A DNA stretch of 64,000 nt from positions 1-64,000 of the forward strand of contig NZ_JAJUWR010000026.1 of NCBI RefSeq assembly GCF_021390545.1, written 5' to 3'. Source of the stretch: Algoriphagus sp. AGSA1. Lineage in GTDB: Bacteria; Bacteroidota; Bacteroidia; Cytophagales; Cyclobacteriaceae. The translations under genes were made by a program, and so were the position numbers. The notes below the pieces were generated by a model. It saw only the letters and a list, made by a program, of their open reading frames with translations. It had not been told where the DNA came from and did no database searches. Position 1 is the first letter of the stretch, and every line of letters begins with the position of its first letter. Positions 8,402-17,514 of this stretch are shown piece after piece.

Positions 8402-9115
8402 ATGAAACTAGACCCACACCCAGAAAATGCCACCTTTTCTCAGAATAATTTAATTGAAGAGAAAATTTTATGGTTTCCGATCAGGAACAGAAAGCGGGTG
8501 ATTCACGAAGTAGAAAGACTCAAATCTGTCGGGATCAGGCAATTGAAAGTAGGGGTTGATTGTATTGAGTTTAATACCAAAAAAGGGATGAGAGGATACG
8601 ATTGGCTTATTCCTTTACTGGCTGATAGCTTTGATTTAGAGCTTTGCTTTGATAATTTCCCAATGAAAACAATATGCGGGAAAGCCCCGAAACACTGGCT
8701 GCCGGAAATAGTTGAGCACTTCATTTTCCGTCATGGTGACCATTTTGATAACATTCAATTATGTAGGCAATCGTTAGACAGGGCTAAGCATCCAGGTGAT
8801 GAGAATATATTTGCTGAGGATATGGTTTTTTCGGCAACGTGGGCTAGGTATTTAGGTAAAAAAGTGTGCTTAGGGAAAATCCAGCCTGGAGACTTTGAAT
8901 GGATCTCTAAATTGGTTCCTACCCGTTTTTTTGCCCACATAGATTCCATAGAAATCGACAATGAGAATGGAGACCTGGGGAGTAACAGCGCCAAATTTTA
9001 TGAACGGGCATTACAGAGTCTCTTTCATGCAAAAGGGGTGGATACAAAAATCCGCTGTTGCCAACTTACCAGCACCAACTTAAATTTATCATCTACCCGT
9101 GGGATTGCCTGTTGA
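8402..9115 (+). CDS. Hypothetical protein, possibly TIM-barrel glycosidase-like
   Basis: A 237-residue cytoplasmic protein with no signal peptide. The pattern GIRQLKVGVDCIEFNTKKG, then a 'LADSFDLELCFDNFP' block and later 'LGKKVCLGKIQPGDFEW', suggests successive strands of a TIM barrel as in some glycoside hydrolases. No catalytic pair can be assigned and the protein is short for such an enzyme. It is transcribed alone, divergent from the VOC gene. Function unknown. Confidence 0.6.
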   Translation: MKLDPHPENATFSQNNLIEEKILWFPIRNRKRVIHEVERLKSVGIRQLKVGVDCIEFNTKKGMRGYDWLIPLLADSFDLELCFDNFPMKTICGKAPKHWLPEIVEHFIFRHGDHFDNIQLCRQSLDRAKHPGDENIFAEDMVFSATWARYLGKKVCLGKIQPGDFEWISKLVPTRFFAHIDSIEIDNENGDLGSNSAKFYERALQSLFHAKGVDTKIRCCQLTSTNLNLSSTRGIAC

Positions 9116-9172
9116 TTGTACAGTTATGGAAATTACTTTAACTTGATATAGATTAATCTAAAGAACAAGGAT

Positions 9173-9385
9173 ATGAACCATGAAAAGCACGATAGGATTT
9201 CAGGACTCAAAAGAGTGGCAGACTTTTCTGAGGGACTGACTTCACTCATCGCAGGGTCTTATGTATTGACTCTAGCTGTGACCAAGCGCAATATTGCGCT
9301 AAGAATAGCCTTAGGAATTACAGCGGGTTACCTGATCCTCAGAAGTGGGGGCAAACTGCATTCAGGCTCTATGGAGGATGAATGA
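9173..9385 (+). CDS. Small putative membrane protein
   Basis: A 70-residue protein with a helix-forming segment around residues 21-35 and another around 43-58 (ALRIALGITAGYLILRSG), compatible with two membrane spans, and a charged C-terminus. It recalls small inner-membrane DUF2892-type proteins, but the match is weak. It is 57 bases downstream of the preceding gene on the same strand. Confidence 0.5.
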   Translation: MNHEKHDRISGLKRVADFSEGLTSLIAGSYVLTLAVTKRNIALRIALGITAGYLILRSGGKLHSGSMEDE

Positions 9386-9575
9386 TGAATATTAACCAAT
9401 GGAATACTATCAATCCAAGCGCAGGATCAGATCATGTCCTGGGCTTGATTGTTGTTTTTTGGATTTTGACCGTTTGTTGCTGATGTTTTTAACCAGCCTG
9501 TAACCAGCCTGCCCGAGGCAGATAGCCCTATCCACTATGGTTTGTTGAGGTGATAAGCGTGAATTGCTTACTGAT

Positions 9576-10244
9576 CTAACTTCTTCCGCCAAATATCGCC
9601 GACCCGATTCTCACCATCGTGCTTCCTTCTTCCTGAGCGATGAGGTAATCCCCACTCATGCCCATGGATATGTGCTCCATCTGCACAAATCCAGGAAGCT
9701 TCCGGTTTTTGATTTCTTCAAAAAGATTTTTTAAAGTCTTAAACTCTCGCCTTACCTGCTCTGTGTCGTAGGTAAAAGTAGCCATTCCCATCAGCCCCTG
9801 GATTCGGACATTGCCAAGTAGGGGGAAATCCGGACTGGCAAACATCTCTTCCAGTTCATTTCTGTCGAATCCAAATTTGCTCTCCTCATGGGCTATGTGG
9901 ATTTGGAGTAAAACAGAGATTGTCCGGCCGTTTTTTTTTCCCTGTTTATTGATCTCGCGAAGTAATTTGAAAGAATCTACCCCATGAATCAGATGGATGA
10001 AAGGGGCTATGTGTTTGACCTTATTGCTTTGCAAATGTCCTATCATGTGCCAGCGGACATCATCGGGCATTTCTGGATGTTTAGCCTGAAGTTCCTGTAC
10101 CTTATTCTCGCCAAAATCACGGATTCCCGCAGCATAAGCCTCTTTTAAATCGGATAGTGGCTTCGTTTTACTGACGGCGATTAGACGGCAGTGCTGATTT
10201 ATGAATGTTTTTTTTATCGCTTCAAGGTTGGCTTTGATATCCAT
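9576..10244 (-). CDS. YggS-family pyridoxal-phosphate homeostasis protein
   Basis: A 222-residue cytoplasmic PLP-binding protein (PLPBP/YggS/PROSC family), which buffers PLP and affects amino-acid and keto-acid balance. The PLP lysine is in LIAVSKTKP near residue 26. The family signature FGENKVQELQAKHPEM is at about 43-58, 'WHMIGHLQSNKVKHI' follows, and GMSGDYLIA with the terminal MVRIGSAIFG motif binds phosphate. Length is typical. It starts at ATG 10244 and diverges from the GH3-like gene, with only 48 bases between starts. Confidence 0.94.
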   Translation of the reverse strand: MDIKANLEAIKKTFINQHCRLIAVSKTKPLSDLKEAYAAGIRDFGENKVQELQAKHPEMPDDVRWHMIGHLQSNKVKHIAPFIHLIHGVDSFKLLREINKQGKKNGRTISVLLQIHIAHEESKFGFDRNELEEMFASPDFPLLGNVRIQGLMGMATFTYDTEQVRREFKTLKNLFEEIKNRKLPGFVQMEHISMGMSGDYLIAQEEGSTMVRIGSAIFGGRS

Positions 10245-10292
10245 TTTCTATTTTTATGCTTTACTTTTTTACAAAAGGCCCAAAACAAAGAT

Positions 10293-11843
10293 ATGGCGAT
10301 CATCAGTACTTTGCTAAAAAAAGGCATACGCCTGAGAGAGAGTTTAGAACAGGAGTATTCACATCCATTGGAGCTTCAGCGACAGGAATTAAAGAAATTA
10401 CTGATTCATGCAGCTGATACTGAGATAGGCAGGAAGTATGACTTTTCAAAAATCCTGAATGGCTTTCGCTGGGGGGAGGGGGAGTTTTATGAGCGGTTCA
10501 AGTCCCAAGTGCCCATCTATGATTACAATCGTATCCACGACGAATGGTGGTATAAATTACTCGAGGGAAAACCCAACATCACCTGGCCTGGCCCAGTACG
10601 TCATTTTGCCCTTAGTAGTGGTACTTCTGGAGCTACTTCAAAGTTTATCCCCATTACCAAGGATATGGTCAAAGCCATCCGCAGGACAGGCGTACGACAA
10701 ATCCTTTCCTTATCAAAATATGATTTGCCCGCATCCTTATTGACCAAGGGTATCCTGATGTTGGGGGGCAGTACTGACCTGGAATTTAACGGTACCTATT
10801 TCTCTGGAGATCTCAGCGGGATTACAACTGGGAGATTGCCTATTTGGTTTCAGCGCTTTTACAAGCCGGGGAAAAAGATATCACGAAGCAAAAACTGGGG
10901 AGACAAGTTGGACCAGATTGTAGAAAAAGCCAGATCATGGGATATAGGGATTATCGTAGGCGTGCCGGCATGGCTGCAGATTCTGATAGAGAAAATCATA
11001 GAACGATATCAGGTTGACACTATCCATGATATTTGGCCCAATCTGCAGATTTTTGTACACGGGGGAGTTTCTTTTGAACCTTATAGGAAGGGCTTTGAGA
11101 AACTGCTGGGCAAGCCCTTGTTATATTTGGAGACCTATCTGGCGTCTGAGGGGTTCCTGGCCTTCCAGGCTCTGCCCAACAGGAAATCCATGCGCCTCGT
11201 GCTGAACAATGGGATTTTTCATGAATTCGTGCCTTTTGATGATCGGAATTTTGATGAGGAAGGAAATATCCGGCAGGATGCCTCGACGCTGAAAATAGAT
11301 GAAATAGAAGAAGGAAAAGATTACGCACTACTGATCACTACCTGTGCGGGGGCATGGCGCTACCTGATCGGTGATGTGGTAAGGTTTGTGTCTAAGGAGG
11401 AATCCGAGATTATCATCACGGGCAGAACCAAGAGTTTTCTGAGTCTGTGTGGAGAGCATCTTTCCGTGGACAATATGAACAAGGCTATAGAGCTGACGGC
11501 CGAAGAGCTGGATATGAATATCCGGGAATTTACTGTATTGGGCGTGCCGCATGGGAGCCTATTTGCCCATCACTGGTTTATAGGCAGTGCGACCGAAGTT
11601 TCTTCTAAGAAGCTACGAAAAACACTGGATCTACATCTCAAAGCCCTGAATGATGATTATGCCGTAGAGAGAAACCATGCGTTAAAGCAAATAAAAGTGA
11701 CCGTATTACCGTCTTCCCTGTTTTATGAATGGATGAAGGAGCAGGGCAAAGAAGGGGGGCAGCATAAGTTTCCCAGAGTACTGAAAGGGGACAAGGCAGC
11801 GAAATGGTTGGATTTTCTGACTAAAAAAGAAGTTGAGTTGTGA
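10293..11843 (+). CDS. GH3 auxin-responsive-promoter family protein (ANL-type adenylate-forming)
   Basis: A 516-residue protein of the GH3 family, which in plants joins amino acids to auxin or jasmonate by adenylation. Bacterial members are common in Bacteroidota and their substrate is unknown. Visible motifs are the phosphate-binding loop LSSGTSGATSKFIPIT, then YLASEGFLAFQ and YLIGDVVRF. It starts at ATG 10293; the open frame extends 34 codons upstream, into the yggS start region, but without family similarity. The stop codon overlaps the GTG start of the LysE gene by four bases, so they form an operon. Confidence 0.9.
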   Translation: MAIISTLLKKGIRLRESLEQEYSHPLELQRQELKKLLIHAADTEIGRKYDFSKILNGFRWGEGEFYERFKSQVPIYDYNRIHDEWWYKLLEGKPNITWPGPVRHFALSSGTSGATSKFIPITKDMVKAIRRTGVRQILSLSKYDLPASLLTKGILMLGGSTDLEFNGTYFSGDLSGITTGRLPIWFQRFYKPGKKISRSKNWGDKLDQIVEKARSWDIGIIVGVPAWLQILIEKIIERYQVDTIHDIWPNLQIFVHGGVSFEPYRKGFEKLLGKPLLYLETYLASEGFLAFQALPNRKSMRLVLNNGIFHEFVPFDDRNFDEEGNIRQDASTLKIDEIEEGKDYALLITTCAGAWRYLIGDVVRFVSKEESEIIITGRTKSFLSLCGEHLSVDNMNKAIELTAEELDMNIREFTVLGVPHGSLFAHHWFIGSATEVSSKKLRKTLDLHLKALNDDYAVERNHALKQIKVTVLPSSLFYEWMKEQGKEGGQHKFPRVLKGDKAAKWLDFLTKKEVEL

Positions 11844-12460
11844 GAGAAGCCCTTGTGGAAGGTGTGAGCATGGGGCTGTTGTTGTCTGTCATGATTGGCC
11901 CTGTGTTTTTCACACTTATCCAAAGTAGTCTGGAAAAGGGCTTCCGCTATGCCGCAGTGGTAGCTTTGGGGATCTTGACCAGTGATGCGCTTTATGTGTT
12001 GCTGACATTTTTTGGAATCCGGTTTTTGGCTGAGGCCACTTATTTTGAAGAGGTATTGGGATATGTGGGAGGGGCTATTTTGATAGGTTTTGGAGTCAGT
12101 TATTTGCTGAAAAGGAAGCTGGATAAACCAATCAAAATCCAAGACAGGAAGATCAGACCAAAAAAGCGTAGTGCTTTCCTCAAAGGATTTAGTATCAATG
12201 GCATCAACCCCTTTGTGTTGTTGTTTTGGATATCCATCGCTAGTCTGGTCCATCTCAAGGCAGGTTTTGGGAAGGTGGATTTTTGGCTTTATTATTCAAG
12301 CATTCTATTGACCGTGTTCGGCATAGATCTAATCAAGGCATTTATAGCCAAACAGCTTTCACGCTTTGTAACTGTACACTTTATGTTTTGGCTAAATAAG
12401 GCAGTTGGGATTGCCATGATCGGTTTCGGAATTCGCTTGTTTTGGTTTGCTGCTGGATAG
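11840..12460 (+). CDS. LysE-family exporter
   Basis: A 206-residue inner-membrane protein with about six hydrophobic segments and the LysE/RhtB N-terminus (EGVSMGLLLSVMIGPVFFTL), which normally exports amino acids or similar metabolites. It starts with GTG at 11840, overlapping the preceding stop by four bases (GTGA), which indicates translational coupling. Pairing with a GH3-like enzyme could mean export of an amino-acid conjugate, but that is speculation. Confidence 0.9.
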   Translation: MREALVEGVSMGLLLSVMIGPVFFTLIQSSLEKGFRYAAVVALGILTSDALYVLLTFFGIRFLAEATYFEEVLGYVGGAILIGFGVSYLLKRKLDKPIKIQDRKIRPKKRSAFLKGFSINGINPFVLLFWISIASLVHLKAGFGKVDFWLYYSSILLTVFGIDLIKAFIAKQLSRFVTVHFMFWLNKAVGIAMIGFGIRLFWFAAG

Positions 12461-12471
12461 TGCGGTTTTCC

Positions 12472-12510
12472 AAAAAAAAGACCTTCAGGATAAATGAATA
12501 TCTGAAGGTC
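12472..12510 (-). terminator. Rho-independent terminator of ald
   Basis: On the minus strand a nine-base-pair stem (gaccttcag / ctgaaggtc, 12480-12488 with 12502-12510) is followed by eight Ts (12472-12479). It lies 24 bases after the alanine dehydrogenase stop and also just after the convergent LysE gene. Confidence 0.85.
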
Positions 12511-12533
12511 TCTCTATTGAGATTCAGCTGAAT

Positions 12534-13652
12534 TTAGTCTGCCAAATATTTTATCACAGGTGTATAGTCCATATCAAAAGCCTCTGCCACTGCTTGATAT
12601 ACAATATCTCCATGGATGATATTCAGACCAGGTACAAGATCAGGATTGTCCTGTGCGGCTTTTTTCCATCCCTTATCTGCCAATTGGATGGCATAAGGAA
12701 GCGTGGCGTTCGTCAATGCCAATGTGGAAGTATAAGGTACAGCACCAGGCATATTCGCTACGCAATAGTGGACCACGTCATCGATGATGTAAGTAGGATC
12801 TTGGTGAGTGGTGGGTTTACAAGTCTCTATACATCCTCCCTGATCCACTGCCACGTCCACCAATACAGTTCCCGGTTGCATTTCTTTTAGCATATCACGG
12901 GTGATCAGGTGGGGAGCCTTGGCACCTGGGATCAGGACCGCTCCGATAATCAGATCATGGTTAGTGATCATTTTACGTACATTGAACTCGTTGGACATCA
13001 TCGTCTTCACGTTGGCGGGCATTACGTCCGCGAGATATCTCATTCTAGGTAGAGAGACATCCATAATAGTCACGTCCGCTCCAAGCCCGGCGGCCATCCA
13101 GGCTGCCTGGGTCCCTACTATACCACCACCAAGGATCAGTACTTTGGCAGGAAGTACACCAGGTACACCACCAAGAAGAATACCTCTTCCCTTCAGTGGT
13201 TTCTCCAGATAATTAGCCCCTTTTTGCACCGCCATTCTCCCGGCTACTTCAGACATCGGCACCAATAAAGGAAGGCTTCTGTCCGCTTTTTCCACAGTCT
13301 CGTAAGCAAGACAAATTGAATTGCTGGCAACCATTGCTTTGGTCAACGGCTCATAAGAGGCAAAGTGAAAATAGGTGAACAGCAGTTGGTTTTCTTTGAT
13401 CAGTTTGTATTCCTGTTCTATCGGCTCTTTTACTTTCATAATCATTTCAGCGATCTCGTAAGTCGCCTCAATAGTAGGAAGAATCGTAGCACCGGCATCT
13501 ACGTAAGTTTCATCCAGAAATCCGCTCCCTTCACCGGCAGTGTGCTGCACGTAAACGGAATGTCCTCTTTTTACCAATTCTTTTGCACCGGCAGGAGTGA
13601 GTGCTACACGGTTTTCGTTGTTTTTGATTTCCTTCGGAACACCTATAATCAT
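12534..13652 (-). CDS. ald: Alanine dehydrogenase
   Basis: NAD-dependent oxidative deamination of L-alanine to pyruvate and ammonia, or the reverse. It has 372 residues, the standard length. The N-terminal catalytic domain begins GVPKEIKNNENRVALTPAG (Arg15 region). The Rossmann fingerprint VLILGGGIVGTQAAWMAAG is followed by an acidic residue binding the NAD ribose (TIMDVS). C-terminal blocks VVHYCVANMPGAVPYTSTLA and ALTNATLPYA are typical. It is monocistronic with its own terminator, and diverges from the E1 gene across a 430-base AT-rich gap. Confidence 0.97.
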   Translation of the reverse strand: MIIGVPKEIKNNENRVALTPAGAKELVKRGHSVYVQHTAGEGSGFLDETYVDAGATILPTIEATYEIAEMIMKVKEPIEQEYKLIKENQLLFTYFHFASYEPLTKAMVASNSICLAYETVEKADRSLPLLVPMSEVAGRMAVQKGANYLEKPLKGRGILLGGVPGVLPAKVLILGGGIVGTQAAWMAAGLGADVTIMDVSLPRMRYLADVMPANVKTMMSNEFNVRKMITNHDLIIGAVLIPGAKAPHLITRDMLKEMQPGTVLVDVAVDQGGCIETCKPTTHQDPTYIIDDVVHYCVANMPGAVPYTSTLALTNATLPYAIQLADKGWKKAAQDNPDLVPGLNIIHGDIVYQAVAEAFDMDYTPVIKYLAD

Positions 13653-13996
13653 GACTTGTATATGGGTTTAGTAAACTTGCCGGCAAATATAGCATGTGGG
13701 AGGGTATCGATTAGCAAAACAGCGAATAGTATTTGGTGTGCTTTGGGAAAAACATTTAAATCAGAATTAAATTCTGTATATAGTTGTAATCATGTTTTAA
13801 ATTTTAAAATATGGATTTTAAGCACTGATAATTTTGGTGGGGCATTTTGACTTAATTATCGGGTCAAATCAATGATATTTTAGGGTTATTCAGCCTTAAA
13901 TTTTTTTAATTAATTTATAATCAAAATTTAATTCTGTTTAGCATGTTTGATTATGGTCTTTTCGGAATTTTTGATCGGTAAATAATAATACCGAAA

Positions 13997-14027
13997 TTTG
14001 TATAGAAATTGGATTTGGCTATTTTTG
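13997..14027 (+). promoter_or_regulatory. Bacteroidetes-type promoter for the fused E1 gene
   Basis: A TTTG at 13997-14000 (-33 element) and TATTTTTG at 14020-14027, matching TAnnTTTG (-7 element), are separated by 19 bases, within the normal spacing for the Bacteroidota housekeeping sigma factor. Transcription would start near 14034, about 50 bases before the ATG. The rest of the 13653-14082 gap is AT-rich with no gene. Confidence 0.55.
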
Positions 14028-14082
14028 AATGATTCAAATGATCATCAAAACAAAACCCGGATAACTTTAGTAAATTAACCTT

Positions 14083-16497
14083 ATGTCAGAAGTTCAATCA
14101 GTACCTAAAACCCTGAATTTTCCAGACCTTTCTAAAGAAGCTGTGCTTGAAGACTTTCGGGTCGCCATGATCAGCAGGCATGCATCTCTTGTGGGTAGGA
14201 AGGAGGTTTTTATGGGTAAGGCCAAATTTGGGATTTTTGGAGACGGGAAGGAAATCGCTCAGATAGCCATGGCAAGGGCTTTTCAACTGGGGGATTTTCG
14301 CTCAGGATATTACAGGGACCAGACATTTATGTTTGCCATTGGGGAATTGACTGTACAGCAGTATTTCTCCCAACTTTACGCACATACCAATGTAGAAGCA
14401 GAGCCTGCAAGTGCAGGGCGTCTGATGAATGGTCACTTTGCGACACGGTCGCTCAATGAGGATGGGAGCTGGAAGGATCTGACTAAAATGTATAATTCCG
14501 CAGCGGATATTTCGCCCACTGCGGCTCAGGTGCCCAAGCTTCTGGGTTTGGCCTACGCCTCTAAACTTTTTAGGGAAAACAAAGGGCTGAAGGACCTGAC
14601 CAAATTTTCAGTAAATGGAAACGAAGTCGCTTGGGGAACTATCGGAAACGCCTCTACTGCAGAGGGGATGTTTTTTGAAACAATAAATGCCGCCGGAGTG
14701 ATGCAGGTGCCTATGGTGATCTCAGTTTGGGATGATGGCTATGGGATTTCTGTGCCCAATGAGTTTCATACCACCAAGAGTAGTATTTCTGAAGTCTTGG
14801 CCGGTTTCAAGAGGACGGATACTGAGAAAGGGATAGAGATTATCCGTGTAAATGGCTGGGATTATGAAGCCTTGATGCATGCCTATGTGGAGGCAGGGGA
14901 TCTAGCCAGAACCTCACATGTGCCGGTATTGATCCACGTACTTGAAATGACACAGCCCCAAGGGCATTCTACATCTGGCTCGCATGAGCGGTATAAGGAC
15001 GCAAAGCGTCTTCAGTGGGAGAAAGAATGGGATTGTCTAGGCAAGTTTAGGGAGTATATCCTAAGTAATGAGCTTGCCAATGCTGATACACTGGATAAAA
15101 TAGAAGCCGAAGCCAAGGCTCAGGTGAGACAAGAGAAAGAAGCCGCCTGGACAATGTTTTCGAGTGAAATCAAAAAAGAACTGAATGAAGCGGTGGCGCT
15201 TTTGAGAGATGCCGCACAACATAGTACCAGAAAGGTAATCATCAACCAGCTTGCGGAAGAACTGTCCAAGACTATAAATCCAATTAGGAAAGATGTGGTT
15301 CTCGCTGTACGAAAGGCACTTTTGCTGTTGAGATTTGACTCAGCTAAAGTAAAAGAAAACCTAAAAGCGTGGTATGATAAGCAGTCACACTTAAATGTGG
15401 ACAGATATAACAGTCATCTCTACAGCCACTCGCAGTGGAGTGTATTGAATGTGAAGGAGGTACCTGCGGTCTATACTGAAAAATCACCATTGGTGGATGG
15501 AAGGGAGATTCTGCAGTCCTATTTCGACTACACACTGGCCAAAGACCCCCGGTTCTTCACCTTCGGTGAGGATGTAGGGAAAATAGGAGATGTGAATCAG
15601 GCTTTTGCGGGACTGCAGGCAAAACATGGAGAGCTGAGGGTGAGTGATACTGGGATCAGAGAATGTACCATTATTGGTCAGGGGATAGGCACAGCACTGC
15701 GAGGATTGAGACCTTTGGCTGAGATACAATACCTTGATTATTTATTGTATGGTTTGCAGATGCTTTCGGATGACCTGGCTTGTCTTCACTACCGTACCAA
15801 AGGGGGGCAGAAAGCGCCATTGATCGTGCGCACCCGAGGCCATCGCTTGGAGGGGGTGTGGCATTCCGGTTCCCCTATGGGAATGATCCTCTCAAGTCTT
15901 CGGGGCATGGTTGTATGTGTGCCTAGGGATATGACCCAAGCCGCGGGCATGTACAATACCTTGCTGAAATCTGATGAGCCAGCCATTGTCATCGAATGTC
16001 TGAACGGTTATAGGTTGAAGGAAAAAATGCCGGAAAATCTCGGGGAATATACTGTTGCACTGGGGAAACCTGAAATTCTGAGAGAGGGGAAAGACCTGAC
16101 CATAGTTACTTATGGATCCATGTGCAAAATAGTGATGGAATCAGCAAAAGAGCTTGCTGAAATCGGTATAGAAATAGAAGTGCTGGATGTGCAGACCTTG
16201 TTGCCGTTTGACGTGCACGGAATCATAGGGCAGTCCATCAAAAAGACCAATAGGGTGATTTTTGCGGATGAGGATGTGCCTGGGGCAGGATCAGCTTTTA
16301 TGATGCAGCAAGTGATAGAAGGACAGGATATGTTCAGGTATCTGGATTCTGAGCCTCAGACTATTTCAGCCAAAGCCCACAGACCGGCCTATTCATCTGA
16401 TGGGGACTATTTCTCCAAACCAAGTGTAGAGGATGTGGTGGAGAAAGTTTATGCCATGATGAGTGAGGTAAATCCTAAAAAATATCCGGTTTTATAA
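14083..16497 (+). CDS. 2-oxoacid dehydrogenase E1, fused alpha and beta subunits
   Basis: An 804-residue thiamine-diphosphate-dependent E1 component in which alpha (about 20-440) and beta (about 470-804) parts, separate in most bacteria, are joined. This arrangement is common in Bacteroidota. The alpha part has the TPP/Mg region around GNASTAEGMFFETINAAG and the phosphorylation-loop-like STSGSHERYKD. The beta part begins DGREILQSYFDYTLAKDPRF and has FTFGEDVG and a C-terminal HRPAYSSDGDYFSKP. Substrate (pyruvate or branched-chain oxoacid) cannot be told from sequence by eye; no E2 or E3 gene is nearby. Confidence 0.9.
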   Translation: MSEVQSVPKTLNFPDLSKEAVLEDFRVAMISRHASLVGRKEVFMGKAKFGIFGDGKEIAQIAMARAFQLGDFRSGYYRDQTFMFAIGELTVQQYFSQLYAHTNVEAEPASAGRLMNGHFATRSLNEDGSWKDLTKMYNSAADISPTAAQVPKLLGLAYASKLFRENKGLKDLTKFSVNGNEVAWGTIGNASTAEGMFFETINAAGVMQVPMVISVWDDGYGISVPNEFHTTKSSISEVLAGFKRTDTEKGIEIIRVNGWDYEALMHAYVEAGDLARTSHVPVLIHVLEMTQPQGHSTSGSHERYKDAKRLQWEKEWDCLGKFREYILSNELANADTLDKIEAEAKAQVRQEKEAAWTMFSSEIKKELNEAVALLRDAAQHSTRKVIINQLAEELSKTINPIRKDVVLAVRKALLLLRFDSAKVKENLKAWYDKQSHLNVDRYNSHLYSHSQWSVLNVKEVPAVYTEKSPLVDGREILQSYFDYTLAKDPRFFTFGEDVGKIGDVNQAFAGLQAKHGELRVSDTGIRECTIIGQGIGTALRGLRPLAEIQYLDYLLYGLQMLSDDLACLHYRTKGGQKAPLIVRTRGHRLEGVWHSGSPMGMILSSLRGMVVCVPRDMTQAAGMYNTLLKSDEPAIVIECLNGYRLKEKMPENLGEYTVALGKPEILREGKDLTIVTYGSMCKIVMESAKELAEIGIEIEVLDVQTLLPFDVHGIIGQSIKKTNRVIFADEDVPGAGSAFMMQQVIEGQDMFRYLDSEPQTISAKAHRPAYSSDGDYFSKPSVEDVVEKVYAMMSEVNPKKYPVL

Positions 16498-16520
16498 AAA
16501 ATGTAAAAAATCATAACAGT

Positions 16521-16550
16521 AAAAAGCCCTCAGATGCAGGGCTTTTTTTA
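16521..16550 (+). terminator. Rho-independent terminator of the E1 gene
   Basis: Stem agccct (16525-16530) / agggct (16538-16543) followed by a run of Ts to 16549, 28 bases after the stop codon. Confidence 0.85.
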
Positions 16551-16619
16551 ATAATCCATCATTTGGAGACTTGATATTTAGTTACCAACCGCACAAAATC
16601 GGAATGATATTGTAATGTC

Positions 16620-16647
16620 ATCTCGACCCGCCGCGGCGGGTCGAGAT
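16620..16647. repeat. 28-bp perfect GC-rich palindrome in a repeat-rich gap
   Basis: The core cgacccgccgcggcgggtcg is extended by matching bases on each side to 28 bp. It sits in the 16551-16946 gap, which has no gene. The same gap has, at about 16719-16750 on the minus strand, an 'atgaaatcaagcctgcctg' start like that of the MKSS-type repeats, and a GC-rich hairpin (ggcgga...tccgcc) near 16894-16914. The interval looks like several nested intergenic repeats. Confidence 0.6.
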
Positions 16648-16946
16648 CTAAAGCGATGCTACATTCATCACAATTCCCAAACACGTCATTGGTGAGAGAG
16701 ACCAACCGGATATGGTATGCCAACCTGCCCCAGGCAGGCTTGATTTCATGTAATCGGGCAATATTATTCCACAATAAAAATTAGTAGAGAAAAGTGCTTT
16801 CTCCGGTAAAATCGAGCCAAGGCCAAGGGATATGTGGGTTTTTCAGAGTTGTTCCAGTCTACTGAGACGAAAGTAACTCCGAAGGACTAACCGGGCGGAA
16901 ACCCGTTATCCGCCACATGTTTCCTTAGCGATGGTTGTAGTATGTT

Positions 16947-17447
16947 TCATTTTTCTTTTACAAGCTTTATTATAATACCCATTTGACCCAAGTGATAAAT
17001 ATTATGTTGAAGTATCCCATTAATAACAAATGAATAATCAAATTCGGTTTTGAAGTCCTGATCATAGTACTTTTCAGTTAAAAAAGAGTCGTCTTTTTCC
17101 TTTAGTAGAACGATCACTTGAGAGATACTATCTTGGTATTTTCGTCTTATCTCATTCCATCCCAGTTTTTTGAGAATGTCATTGTCAGGCCAATTTCGAT
17201 CATCGTTATCCTGGAGTTTACCTGTCCCATCCCTGATTTTTAGGATTAAATCATCACTCCAAGCGGTAAGATGAGCAACTATTTCAGCAACACTATGTAA
17301 GGTTAGTGATGGCTTTGTGAATGCTTGTTGCTCAGTTATGGAGTCGGTTTTCCTTTGAAAATTGTCGCCCATCCAAAGTTTTCCATTTTGCAATTCCAAA
17401 AGCTGCTGAATTATGTATTCAACTAGTTTCCTGTTTGTATTAGCCAT
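16947..17447 (-). CDS. DinB-family protein
   Basis: A 166-residue protein of the DinB/YfiT-like four-helix family, which often binds a metal through three histidines and includes thiol transferases and proteins of unknown role. Putative metal ligands are His in LTLHSVAEIVAHLTAW (residues about 50-65) and two in LQHNIYHLGQMG (about 145-156). It stands alone after a repeat-rich gap. Confidence 0.85.
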   Translation of the reverse strand: MANTNRKLVEYIIQQLLELQNGKLWMGDNFQRKTDSITEQQAFTKPSLTLHSVAEIVAHLTAWSDDLILKIRDGTGKLQDNDDRNWPDNDILKKLGWNEIRRKYQDSISQVIVLLKEKDDSFLTEKYYDQDFKTEFDYSFVINGILQHNIYHLGQMGIIIKLVKEK

Positions 17448-17514
17448 TTGCTGTTTTTAGTTCAATGAACTAGAGCCGGATAGGATAAAAAATAACTTTA
17501 CAATACTACAAAAT

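Noticed and set aside
13365..13850. A 161-codon plus-strand frame
   Set aside because: It is antisense to alanine dehydrogenase over most of its length and has no family features.
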